DNA of 64,000 nucleotides from Clostridiaceae bacterium (GCA_012523365.1 JAAYIQ010000002.1:1-64000), one strand, 5' to 3'; positions 1-7,386 are shown, counted from the stretch's first letter. Made by a program: numbers and translations. Notes: a model not told the origin generated them from the letters alone.

Positions 1-1332
1 ACCGATTGATGCGGCGACCGCAAAAGCGGTGTTCCGGAGCGTCGTAGAAAGCAGAAGCGCGAACAGAGCCAAAACCAGCAGGTCAACACTTTTAACAAAC
101 GCGGACAGTACGTCGTAGATCATGTAAGGAATCGAACCGACGGAATGAGCGTTCGCGTACACATAATCGACAAGAGAGCCGGCCCCGAATACTGCCGAAC
201 AGGATAGAGTGGATATGACAGACATCAGAAACAGGGAGAGGGCTAATACGGACAGAACGGAAAGGATCTTTGCCGTCAATATTTTCCATCTGCGAACGGG
301 GGCGATGATCAGAGACTTAATGGATCCGGTCGCAATTTCCTGAGAGATTGTACTTCCCGCAACCATCAATACAAGAACTCCGACAAAGAACTTGCCGACG
401 GATTGAACCATATTTTTGCTCAAATTGGCCAATACCGTAGCGACTCCGGATGGGAAGGTGTTGGTTTCGATTTGATGTTCCATAACTTTGATACTGTCCA
501 AATAGAAGGTACGCTTTGCAGGTGAAATCGGTACAATCGTTTCTCCGGAAAATGCATTGTATGTATATTCGCATCCGCCCTCGATGAAGACCTTCAATCC
601 GGAAATCGACCGAGCTACTTCCAGCGCTGCCGAATATGAATATGTTCCGTCGGTTCCTCCGGTCGGATCGGCAAGATATATGAGTTCCAAGTTATCAATA
701 TCCATGTCCAGAAATTCTTTGTGTGCTTGATAGTCTGGATTTTGGGATAACAAAGCCGATTCTTTGATTAAAAGATCAATATAAGACCGGAAATCTCTGG
801 TTTTCGGAAAGGAACGGATGACGGTAATACTATCTTCACAAAATGCGAGATACTCTTGATGCCAAGCGGTTTGCTCCGATGCGGGCAGATTTTTGATCGC
901 TTCGGCCGACTCCATATAATCGATCATATCGTACGAAGCGTCGACAATGAAGTCTTGATTGTGTTGAACAACGTTGTTCTCATAGCCGGCTGTGAGTAAA
1001 TAGTCGATTCGAAGGTTCTCCTTTTCGAGACGAAGGATTTCTGCCTCCTGATAATCGGTATCTCCAAAAGGATCTTCGGGGACATAATCGCCCGTTTTCG
1101 AGTTTTCCAAAGACGCCTTCATGATACTAATTTGTTTTTCATTTTGTTGTTTCATTTCGGTCAGACTATCCAGATTGTACCCCATATCTCCGAGAAATAA
1201 ATTCTTTCCCGCATTCACAAGAAGCGGCAATGCAATACACATCATGACAAGAAGACCGATAAGAATCAGATGACTCGTTTTTCTGAATATCCGGGACATT
1301 TCGTTTCTGTAAAGAGCGATAATCTTATTCAA
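1..1332 (-). CDS. ABC-2 type transporter permease, 3' end beyond window
   Basis: This gene is missing from the ORF track because it has no stop inside the window. Reading the minus strand from a TTG at 1332 gives 444 uninterrupted codons to base 1. GGAGGAGGG lies 7 bases before the TTG, and the reading overlaps the end of the ATPase gene by 8 bases, which indicates translational coupling. The protein begins with a short cytoplasmic stretch and a transmembrane segment (about residues 16-34), followed by a large polar domain of roughly 230 residues, and then returns to hydrophobic segments from about residue 310. That layout fits ABC-2 permeases with a large extracytoplasmic loop. It should form the membrane part of an exporter with the upstream ATPase; the substrate is unknown. 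The C-terminus lies outside the window. Confidence 0.82.
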   Translation of the reverse strand, partial: MNKIIALYRNEMSRIFRKTSHLILIGLLVMMCIALPLLVNAGKNLFLGDMGYNLDSLTEMKQQNEKQISIMKASLENSKTGDYVPEDPFGDTDYQEAEILRLEKENLRIDYLLTAGYENNVVQHNQDFIVDASYDMIDYMESAEAIKNLPASEQTAWHQEYLAFCEDSITVIRSFPKTRDFRSYIDLLIKESALLSQNPDYQAHKEFLDMDIDNLELIYLADPTGGTDGTYSYSAALEVARSISGLKVFIEGGCEYTYNAFSGETIVPISPAKRTFYLDSIKVMEHQIETNTFPSGVATVLANLSKNMVQSVGKFFVGVLVLMVAGSTISQEIATGSIKSLIIAPVRRWKILTAKILSVLSVLALSLFLMSVISTLSCSAVFGAGSLVDYVYANAHSVGSIPYMIYDVLSAFVKSVDLLVLALFALLLSTTLRNTAFAVAASIG

Positions 1333-2284
1333 TTTTCATCCCTCCTCCGGTGATTTGCATATAGGCATCTTCCAGGCTGCCTTCCATCGAAATAACCGAA
1401 TCGATATCGACGCCGGATTCAACGATCCGACGAACGACGGAGGCGACTTTCTTCTTGTCGACGCGGATATCAATCGAATTTTCCGTCTGAGCGGATACGA
1501 GCGCCCGATCCTCCGGCAACAGCGCCGCGAGTGCTTTATCGACAGACGTGACCCCGATGCGATGTGTTCCGGCATTCATGCTGAGCGCCTTCAACTCCTC
1601 AACCAGTTTGATATCCAGAAGTTTTCCCTTGTTGATGATTGCGACGCGATCGCACATCATCTGCATTTCCGAGAGAATGTGACTGGATACCATAACGGCA
1701 ACGTCTTCTTCGTGCGCAAGTTTCTTTAATATGTCCCGAAGCTCACGAATGCCGGCGGGATCCAATCCGTTGGTCGGCTCATCCAAAAGAAGAACCCTCG
1801 GCCGATGAAGGATCGCCTGTGCCAGACCGACGCGTTGCTTCATTCCGAGCGAGTATTTCCGGACCTTCTCGTTTGCGCGGTCCTGCATTCCCACCAGTCG
1901 GAGGGCTTCGTCGATTCGCTCCGGTACGACATTATCGTGAAGACGGGCGTACATCACGAGGTTGGTTCGTCCGGTTAAGTCTTTATACATTTCAGGATTC
2001 TCGACGATTCCGCCCAGACAAGCCATAGCTTTCTCATATTCTCTTTCGCGGTCGAACCCGTTGATGATGACTGTTCCTTCATCCATCGACAGAAACCCCA
2101 TGATCATTTTGATCATAGTAGATTTTCCGGCACCGTTCGGGCCCAGAAAGCCAAAGACTTCTCCCGAAAGCAGATCAAAAGAAAGGTCATTGACTGCAAC
2201 ATTTTTGCCAAAGGTCTTGGTTGCGTTGCGGATACTCAGCGCGACTTGATTTTCTTTTTGTTGTATCTCAATATTGTTTACCAT
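1325..2284 (-). CDS. ABC transporter ATP-binding protein (CcmA/BcrA type)
   Basis: A 319-residue ATPase that powers an ABC-2 exporter. Visible motifs in order are Walker A GPNGAGKST (about 50-58), a signature loop of the form YSLGMKQR (about 143-150), Walker B VLLLDEPT followed by the D-loop NGLD, and the H-loop in SSHI. The last ~100 residues form the extra C-terminal region common in drug and lantibiotic export ATPases. The ATG overlaps the stop of the upstream membrane protein gene and has GAGGGGGTG before it. It is the middle gene of a three-gene operon with the permease below and the anchored 198-residue protein above. The family is certain; the substrate cannot be read from sequence. 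Confidence 0.93.
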   Translation of the reverse strand: MVNNIEIQQKENQVALSIRNATKTFGKNVAVNDLSFDLLSGEVFGFLGPNGAGKSTMIKMIMGFLSMDEGTVIINGFDREREYEKAMACLGGIVENPEMYKDLTGRTNLVMYARLHDNVVPERIDEALRLVGMQDRANEKVRKYSLGMKQRVGLAQAILHRPRVLLLDEPTNGLDPAGIRELRDILKKLAHEEDVAVMVSSHILSEMQMMCDRVAIINKGKLLDIKLVEELKALSMNAGTHRIGVTSVDKALAALLPEDRALVSAQTENSIDIRVDKKKVASVVRRIVESGVDIDSVISMEGSLEDAYMQITGGGMKIE

Positions 2285-2874
2285 CTGGTCACCCCCTCAA
2301 GAAGCGTCCAATCAACCCGGCCGGATTGATAGCCGGAGACGACCCATCGGTCTTCGTCCCAAACGAAAGTAATGGTTTCGTCAAAAGTTTGATCGACGAT
2401 TCGTTCATTGCCTTCCCGTGTTAAAAGAATAACGGAATCGGCGACTTTCATTTTCAATGTAGCAGTTCCTTTGTAAACGCTGAACTGACCGAAGGAAAGG
2501 ACTCTGGGTGTGGATGAGAGTATATAGACGCCCGCGTTCTGTTGGGCTCCCACGGCGTTTATAAACCAGAATTCTGAATATTCGCGCATAAGATTATTGT
2601 TTGAATAAAAACCCGACAATGGTTTGCTGAATTCATCCCAATACTCTGAATTTACTTCATATTCCGAATAAGCCTCTCGGGACATATTCCGAACTTCTTC
2701 CGGGAGAACGAGCAGCTTGGCACTTTCCGTTACAAATTTCTCCGCGGTGGCACGCAGTTGGGGCTCGAGTTTCTTATCGATTTGCGACTGAACCACCAGG
2801 TATGTCAGAACGCCGATCAAAACCACCAGGAAAAGGACCAGTCCGCGGTTGATTCGTTTGAGACCTTTTTTCAT
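2278..2874 (-). CDS. Membrane-anchored extracytoplasmic protein of ABC operon
   Basis: 198 residues with a basic start, a single hydrophobic segment (about residues 11-29, LVLFLVVLIGVLTYLVV) and no cleavage-type small residues after it, so probably an uncleaved membrane anchor. The rest is polar and mixed alpha/beta with no motif I recognise. Start ATG is preceded by GGAGGG. It overlaps the ATPase gene by 7 bases and heads the operon, so it is probably an extracytoplasmic partner of this exporter, for instance substrate handling or stabilising the permease. That role is inferred from position only. There is no lipobox. Confidence 0.75.
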   Translation of the reverse strand: MKKGLKRINRGLVLFLVVLIGVLTYLVVQSQIDKKLEPQLRATAEKFVTESAKLLVLPEEVRNMSREAYSEYEVNSEYWDEFSKPLSGFYSNNNLMREYSEFWFINAVGAQQNAGVYILSSTPRVLSFGQFSVYKGTATLKMKVADSVILLTREGNERIVDQTFDETITFVWDEDRWVVSGYQSGRVDWTLLEGVTRW

Positions 2875-3072
2875 TTTACCCTCCGTTTTCCGCCTACTGT
2901 GCCGATCGAAAAGCGATGTAATGACTCATTTGCGCCTCTGATTTTCCGGCAACGGGCAACCTGATTATTTTAGCATGTTATCATTCGTTCTCATTATTCA
3001 ATTTATAAAGTATTTGTTAATAAACAAGGAAACGTTTAGAGTTTGCGGATTCATCGAGTCGGCATTCAAGTG

Positions 3073-3777
3073 CTAGTCCCGGACCGGCACCCGTCGTGCC
3101 GAAAGAATGTATGAAATGAGTGCAGATCCAAAAAAGAAGACAAAGATGACGACGGCTGTCATCAGGGGGTCATAGCCTACACTTTCTGCGATGAAATCAA
3201 TTCCATAATAAGTATCGGTGTAGATAATGACAATAAAGAGCGAAAGGATCAGGAACAGAAGCTTGTACAGAAGTTTGAGCCGGATCCAAATCATCGAACA
3301 GAAAAGCGCCAACAGGATCATGAACAAAATACATCCGAACCCGAGACTGAATTCAAATAAGAGATAGTACGGGAAACAAGAGTCGGAGACCCCGAACTCG
3401 GTTACCGGATCTATGTATTTTTGTGAGAAACCTCCCGTCAGAAAAGTCATATAAAGGCTCAGAAGCCGGTCTGCCATAGATATCGCCGCCGACAGGATTA
3501 CGGCACGGAGCAGATTTGCGACGATGATTGTATCGCGACTGATCCCGACTTGGACCAGAAATCGTAACGATCGGTTGGCTGTCATCGCGGTCAAAACAAA
3601 AATCAAGAAAAAAGACGACGCTAAAAGGGAGCCGAACACATCCGGGGCAGCCAAGCCGCTGGTGTCTCCCGTGAAGTACAAAGCGGAATAAAGACAAATC
3701 GAAGCAAGGTAGTATAGTGGGATGATTTTGATTGAGATATCTCCCATAATAAAACGCAAGGTCGGTTTCAGCTTCAT
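3073..3777 (-). CDS. ABC-2-like membrane permease of YtrA-type operon
   Basis: 234 residues with about six hydrophobic segments spread over the whole length and short connecting loops, ending in a basic tail. No catalytic motif is visible. The ATG overlaps the stop of the upstream ATPase gene by 4 bases (ATGA) and AAAGGGGG serves as ribosome binding site, so it is translationally coupled. Together with the ATPase and the GntR regulator it forms a regulator-ATPase-permease operon resembling Bacillus ytr and related operons that respond to cell-wall-active antibiotics. The antibiotic link is known for those relatives and is only inferred here. Confidence 0.82.
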   Translation of the reverse strand: MKLKPTLRFIMGDISIKIIPLYYLASICLYSALYFTGDTSGLAAPDVFGSLLASSFFLIFVLTAMTANRSLRFLVQVGISRDTIIVANLLRAVILSAAISMADRLLSLYMTFLTGGFSQKYIDPVTEFGVSDSCFPYYLLFEFSLGFGCILFMILLALFCSMIWIRLKLLYKLLFLILSLFIVIIYTDTYYGIDFIAESVGYDPLMTAVVIFVFFFGSALISYILSARRVPVRD

Positions 3778-4643
3778 TTGTCATCGCCCCCTTTCGAGCC
3801 TGTCATTTGGACGAATATTTTCTGAAGGCTCAACCGGCCAAACTCAAGTTCGTCCTGGTGGCCGTTTTCTTGGCGTGCACCGAGGATATAAGCGCACTCG
3901 AATCCGCCGAGTGCGTCGATCCCCATTACGCTTTTGCCGGAGATATATTTCCGTACCGCGTCTTTCTTTCCGCTGACCGAATATCCCGAAGCCAGAAGAG
4001 AATCCAGGGGCTCATCGCGAACCACGCGTCCCTCATGTAAGATGATCACATGTTCGACAATGCTTGAGATCTCCTCAATCAAATGGGTGGAAATCACGAT
4101 GGTGAAGGGGGATTCGTTGTACTTCCCGAGGATGGTCCGGTACAGGATATCCCGGCGATTCGCATCCAGTCCGAGGATCGGCTCGTCCAGAAATATGAAC
4201 GACGCACCGGAAGAAAGAGCAAGAATATCCTTAAAAAGCGTCCGCTGGCCGGTTGAAAGCGATCGAAGTGACTTTGACGAATCCAGCCCGAAAAGGGAAG
4301 TGAGCGAAAGCGCATACTCCGTATCGAATTCGGGCCGGAAATATTTCGTTTCCGAAAAGAGTTTGCGAAGCGATGTTTCCACCGGAAAATAATCCGGCTC
4401 TCCGACATAAAATAAGTTGCCAAGAAAATTATCGTTGATCCGGATCTCCTTATCGTCGCTGAGCACTCGGCCGGAGGAGGGGTAAAGGATCCCGTACAGG
4501 ATCTTGAGCAGGGTCGTCTTGCCGGCCCCGTTCCGTCCCAGCAGGCCGTAGATTTTTCCGGACTCAAAGGTCAGATCAACATTTTCCAGGGCTCTTGAAC
4601 CGCCGAAACTCTTGGAGATCCCGGACAGTGTGATTTTCTTCAT
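3774..4643 (-). CDS. ABC transporter ATP-binding protein (YtrB-like)
   Basis: 289-residue ATPase with Walker A GRNGAGKTT (about 35-43), signature LSTGQRTL, Walker B FIFLDEPILGLD and a STHLIEE H-loop. The signature LSTGQ instead of LSGGQ and the GRNGAGKTT P-loop are typical for the YtrB-like group. I placed the start at the ATG at 4643 because GGGGGTG sits at the correct distance; the GTG at 4652 used by the ORF track overlaps that binding site. The chosen start overlaps the regulator's stop codon (ATGA). It is the energising subunit for the permease directly downstream. Confidence 0.92.
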   Translation of the reverse strand: MKKITLSGISKSFGGSRALENVDLTFESGKIYGLLGRNGAGKTTLLKILYGILYPSSGRVLSDDKEIRINDNFLGNLFYVGEPDYFPVETSLRKLFSETKYFRPEFDTEYALSLTSLFGLDSSKSLRSLSTGQRTLFKDILALSSGASFIFLDEPILGLDANRRDILYRTILGKYNESPFTIVISTHLIEEISSIVEHVIILHEGRVVRDEPLDSLLASGYSVSGKKDAVRKYISGKSVMGIDALGGFECAYILGARQENGHQDELEFGRLSLQKIFVQMTGSKGGDDK

Positions 4644-5008
4644 GACGCGCACCCCCTTCGGATCATCCCGATCATATCCGATTCGCTGATACCGAGCCGC
4701 CGGGCTTCTTCAATCATTGAGCAAACGAAGCGCTCAAAGAATTGTTCTTTCCTCTTGTCGCTCAATTTCTCCACAGCGCCCTCTGAAACAAACATACCCA
4801 ATCCCCTTTTCTTATATATAATGCCGTCGTCGACGAGGAGATTGATCCCCTTAAGTGCCGTTGCCGGATTCATCTTAAATCGCACGGAGATCTCGGTCGT
4901 CGACGGAATCTGAGATTCTTCGGGAAAAGCGCCGGACAGGATCCCGTCTTCCAACTGCTCGGCCAACTGCAAAAAAATCGGCCGTTCTTCCTCAAAGCGA
5001 AGCTCCAT
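4640..5008 (-). CDS. GntR-family transcriptional regulator, YtrA subfamily
   Basis: 122 residues: an N-terminal winged helix (about 10-75) with the GntR pattern beginning PIFLQLAEQLEDGILSG, followed by a short (about 45-residue) C-terminal helical region. The lack of a large effector domain is what defines the YtrA subfamily, whose members repress adjacent ABC operons. AAAGGAGG precedes the ATG. The gene heads the operon, and its promoter carries an inverted repeat across the -10 region (see separate entries), so autorepression with release under envelope stress is the likely logic. The effector is unknown. Confidence 0.9.
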   Translation of the reverse strand: MELRFEEERPIFLQLAEQLEDGILSGAFPEESQIPSTTEISVRFKMNPATALKGINLLVDDGIIYKKRGLGMFVSEGAVEKLSDKRKEQFFERFVCSMIEEARRLGISESDMIGMIRRGCAS

Positions 5009-5051
5009 CCGATCCTCCTTTCGACATTGGTATTTCTCTGCTCATTAGTTA

Positions 5052-5069
5052 GTTGGTTATGTAACTAAC
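5052..5069. promoter_or_regulatory. Putative GntR/YtrA operator
   Basis: Inverted repeat GTTGGTTA-TG-TAACTAAC, 7 of 8 positions symmetric, overlapping the -10 element and the likely transcription start of the operon. A further TTAGTTAG lies beside it. Position and symmetry are as expected for autorepression; binding itself is inferred. Confidence 0.55.
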
Positions 5070-5096
5070 CATACAACTGTTTTCTGCCCGCGTCAA
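5068..5096 (-). promoter_or_regulatory. Promoter of the GntR-ABC operon
   Basis: On the minus strand TTGACG (5096-5091) and TATGGT (5073-5068) are separated by exactly 17 bases, a good sigma-A type match. It lies about 60 bases before the regulator gene. The operator-like palindrome starts at the -10 element. Confidence 0.6.
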
Positions 5097-5151
5097 TACT
5101 TGCGCGCGAAGAATTCTTCAGGATCTGTTCACATCGCGAAAATCCTCGTTA

Positions 5152-5160
5152 TGGTATAAT
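5152..5160 (+). promoter_or_regulatory. Extended -10 promoter element before the kinase-like gene
   Basis: TGGTATAAT is an extended -10 match about 100 bases before the TTG start at 5263. No -35 element with standard spacing is evident, which is tolerated by extended -10 promoters. Confidence 0.35.
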
Positions 5161-5262
5161 TCAGGTGAGTAAAATCAGAGTCCGAAATGCTCTGTTCGCA
5201 GAGGCTTATACCTGATCAGGGCGAGCGTTATCGGGGGTCGGAACACAAGGAGAGCTCGATCA

Positions 5263-6216
5263 TTGATCATCACCGTTTCCAGACAAATGGGCAGTCTCGG
5301 AGATGAGGTTGCCGAAGCGTTGTCCAGCAAACTCAATTGGGAACTGATCACGCGCAGTGACCTGATCATCCGATTTTTTGCGGATGTCACCGACGCGCAA
5401 CAGAAGCACATGCTGAATGAGAGCGCGAAGTATTATCTGACCGAGCTCAAGGGGTACGGAACGTACCGGGATCTTCTGGAACAATCGCTCTATGACCTGG
5501 CCGGTGTTCAGTCCGCCATATTGGTCGGCTTCGGCTCGCAGGTGATTTTCGCCGATGACCCGCAAGCTCTGCATGTGCGGATCGTCGCGCCGGAGCGAAC
5601 ACGGCTCAACCGGGTGCGGAAGCAATTTCATGTGACCGAAGCCGAAGCGGAACAAATCCTCGCCGTGGCCGACAAGAAGCATAAACGTTTTGTATCGACG
5701 GTTTTCGGCGCGGACCTGACCGACATCTCGCATTATCACATCACGCTGAATACGGATAATCTCAGCGTTGATGAATGTGTGACCGCTATTGTGGCTCTTA
5801 AGGATGAGCATGAGTTCCGGAACCGGATCCGTTACGAGAGCGAGGAGGATGAGACAATCGAGCATTTATCCGAAGCGTCTTTGTTCCGAAACCCCTCCGA
5901 AGCGGAGTTCGCCCGTATTCTCGATATGTACCGGATCGAGTGGAAATATGAACCGAAGACCTTTCCGGTCGAGTGGGATGCCGAGGGAAATATCACGCTC
6001 GCGTTCAGCCCGGACTTTTATCTGCCGAAGTTCGACACATATCTTGAGTTGACGACGATGAGTCAGAAATATGTTACCGAGAAGAACCGGAAGCTCAAGC
6101 GGGTCCGGGAACTTTATCCGGGCATCAATATTCGCATCGTGTACAAGAAGGATTTCATATCGCTTCTGGAGCGGTTTAAGTCGGTTGGTAACGGGACTCG
6201 GGAGGACGGGACATGA
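5263..6216 (+). CDS. Cytidylate-kinase-like protein fused to a PD-(D/E)XK-like domain
   Basis: 317 residues. The first ~180 match the cytidylate-kinase-like family: ITVSRQMGSLGDEVAEAL is the modified P-loop (family usual GSGGREIA), followed by the helical lid region with RLNRVRKQF. Residues ~205-305 look like a restriction-endonuclease fold: an acidic helix (FARILDMYRIEW), then SPDFYLP (about 249-255), LELT (about 260-263) and a Lys-rich helix, i.e. the D...ExT variant of D...ExK. Start is TTG at 5263 with AAGGAGAG upstream. The stop overlaps the ATG of the next gene (ATGA), so it is coupled to a divergent hypoxanthine phosphoribosyltransferase. Both domain calls are from motifs by eye; the nuclease call is the weaker. 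Confidence 0.72.
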   Translation: MIITVSRQMGSLGDEVAEALSSKLNWELITRSDLIIRFFADVTDAQQKHMLNESAKYYLTELKGYGTYRDLLEQSLYDLAGVQSAILVGFGSQVIFADDPQALHVRIVAPERTRLNRVRKQFHVTEAEAEQILAVADKKHKRFVSTVFGADLTDISHYHITLNTDNLSVDECVTAIVALKDEHEFRNRIRYESEEDETIEHLSEASLFRNPSEAEFARILDMYRIEWKYEPKTFPVEWDAEGNITLAFSPDFYLPKFDTYLELTTMSQKYVTEKNRKLKRVRELYPGINIRIVYKKDFISLLERFKSVGNGTREDGT

Positions 6217-6746
6217 GTGATTATCCGGCGATACGGCAGATTCTTTTTACGGAAGAAACCCTGCGAAATAAGGTCGCGGAACTCGGCAAGAAGATTTCGG
6301 AGGACTATCGGGATAAAGAACTCGTTCTGATCGCGGTCCTCAAGGGTTCCATGTACTTTTTTGCGGATCTGACGCGCGCGATCGACATCCCCGTCGGAGT
6401 CGATATGATATCCATCGGAAATATTCCGGACACGACGAGCCAGACAGGGATCGTCCGGATTACGAAGGATCTCGACCTGAGCATTACCGGTAAGCATGTT
6501 CTTGTCGTCGAGGATATTATACGAACCGGACTTACCACTGCTTATCTGATCCAGAGCCTGGATGTCAGAAAGCCAATCGATATCAAGGTGTGCACACTGC
6601 TCTATGACCCCGATCGGATGCTGATCAACGTACCGATCGCTTATTACGGCTTCGAGGTCAAAGAATCGTGGATGGTCGGTTACGGTATGGATATCGGCGA
6701 GAAGTGGCGCAATCTTCCGTATATCGGAGAATTGGAACACCGCTGA
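6213..6746 (+). CDS. Divergent hypoxanthine phosphoribosyltransferase paralog
   Basis: 177 residues with the complete type I PRTase outline: VLKGSMYFFADL (pyrophosphate loop), VLVVEDIIRTGLT (PRPP loop, about 97-109) and VGYGMDIGEKWRNL. Two positions that matter for purine transfer differ from normal Hpt. The Asp after EDII (proposed general base in Hpt enzymes, EDxxDT/SG) is Arg here, and the purine-contacting Lys in the later strand (FDKPDR in the second Hpt of this window) is Asp (LYDPDR). PRPP or nucleotide binding may persist while purine salvage is lost or altered. A normal Hpt is encoded at 47830, so this copy is not needed for salvage. It is translationally coupled to the kinase/nuclease-like gene. 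Confidence 0.8.
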   Translation: MSDYPAIRQILFTEETLRNKVAELGKKISEDYRDKELVLIAVLKGSMYFFADLTRAIDIPVGVDMISIGNIPDTTSQTGIVRITKDLDLSITGKHVLVVEDIIRTGLTTAYLIQSLDVRKPIDIKVCTLLYDPDRMLINVPIAYYGFEVKESWMVGYGMDIGEKWRNLPYIGELEHR

Positions 6747-6852
6747 CGGAAGTATCTGTGCGGCAGTCGGAGCATATGTTTCATATTGCCTTAAACGCAA
6801 GTAGAGCAAAGCAGGAGAGGGGCGGGATGAATAATTCGGCACCGACATCGCA

Positions 6853-6891
6853 TAAAAACGAAGTGCCCGCTTCAAATGAAGCGGGCACTTC
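6853..6891 (-). terminator. Intrinsic terminator of the large ncRNA
   Basis: Perfect stem GAAGUGCCCGCUUC / GAAGCGGGCACUUC with an AUUU loop followed on the minus strand by GUUUUUA. The U-tract is on the minus strand only, so it serves the leftward RNA; it could also help stop rightward transcripts of the Hpt-like gene. Confidence 0.8.
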
Positions 6892-7046
6892 TATCTCCGG
6901 TCCCGAAAAGGGACATAAAGGGGCTCCAGCGAACCTATTTGATACTTCCAATTCTGTCCGGTTGCCCTTTATTATCTGCGAATCTCTATAGCCTGGCTCA
7001 TGAACCGTATCTTGGTGGATTTACTTGGTTCGAACTAATTGTCCTC

Positions 7047-7115
7047 GCCGTTCCATCCTTCCGATTCCGAATCTACTCGGCTCCGACCAAAGTCTTTGCC
7101 TTTCCATCCTTCCGA
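7047..7115 (-). repeat. Two near-identical 18-base elements inside the ncRNA
   Basis: GCCGTTCCATCCTTCCGA (7047-7064) and GCCTTTCCATCCTTCCGA (7098-7115) differ at one base and are 51 bases apart. A looser third copy lies near 7150-7167. In the RNA sense they read UCGGAAGGAUGGAA. They may be equivalent structural modules of the RNA. Confidence 0.6.
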
Positions 7116-7358
7116 CCCAACGGACATCCCGACTTCGACTTTCGCCAACGCGTTCCTTCCTTCAGATCTTGATTCAATTTGCCTTGCCTGCGACTTGTGT
7201 CCGCCTTCGCGTCCCGTCAATCGCTATTCGCTTTCCACGATCTTCCACTCCGACCCGTTCTCTTGATGTAATCTCCTTAACGAACCATCATTGCTTCTGA
7301 TGTGGCGGCACTCCTTCAAGGTACTGGTGTTCTCTAGTATTCCCTGGAGCTTGACTTA

Positions 7359-7386
7359 ATTATAGCATGTGAAAGGTCTGTGTCAA
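7359..7386 (-). promoter_or_regulatory. Consensus promoter of the large ncRNA
   Basis: Minus strand TTGACA (7386-7381), 16-base spacer, TATAAT (7364-7359): both hexamers are perfect sigma-A consensus. No start codon with a ribosome binding site follows, which is typical for a stable RNA gene. Confidence 0.75.

Larger units (their letters stand above)
6853..7352 (-). ncRNA. Candidate large structured non-coding RNA (about 500 nt)
   Basis: An 850-base gap without a credible protein gene holds a complete minus-strand transcription unit: a consensus promoter (7386-7359), about 460 bases of purine-rich sequence, and an intrinsic terminator (14-bp stem plus UUUUU). The predicted 5' end and the region just before the terminator pair perfectly: GCUCCAG (7350-7344) with CUGGAGC (6929-6923), closing the whole molecule. 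Other visible helices are GUGCCGCC (7311-7304) with GGCGG(A)CAC (7205-7197), the hairpin CAUCA/UGAUG (7302-7286), and GUCCC/GGGAC (6914-6900). An 18-base element occurs twice (7047-7064, 7098-7115). RNase P, tmRNA and SRP hallmarks are absent. Size recalls ornate large RNAs (OLE, GOLLD, ROOL), but I cannot assign it to a class. Confidence 0.62.

Noticed and set aside
6828-6991. Short plus-strand ORF starting after GGAGAGGGGCGGG
   Set aside because: The start looks plausible, but the frame runs through the RNA's terminator hairpin and into its helices, and the peptide is low complexity. A real small peptide cannot be wholly excluded.
7035-7220. 61-residue ORF inside the large RNA
   Set aside because: It starts at a TTG without ribosome binding site, is built from the repeated UCGGAAGGAUGG element, and lies within a structured RNA; protein coding looks incidental.
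6853-7352. RNase P RNA, tmRNA, SRP RNA or group II intron as identity of the RNA
   Set aside because: No GAGGAAAGUC core of RNase P, no tmRNA tag or CCA end, no SRP GGUGCUGUUY-like loop, no GUGYG intron start or reverse transcriptase. Only scattered ACAGAA and UACGGUUC look-alikes were seen.
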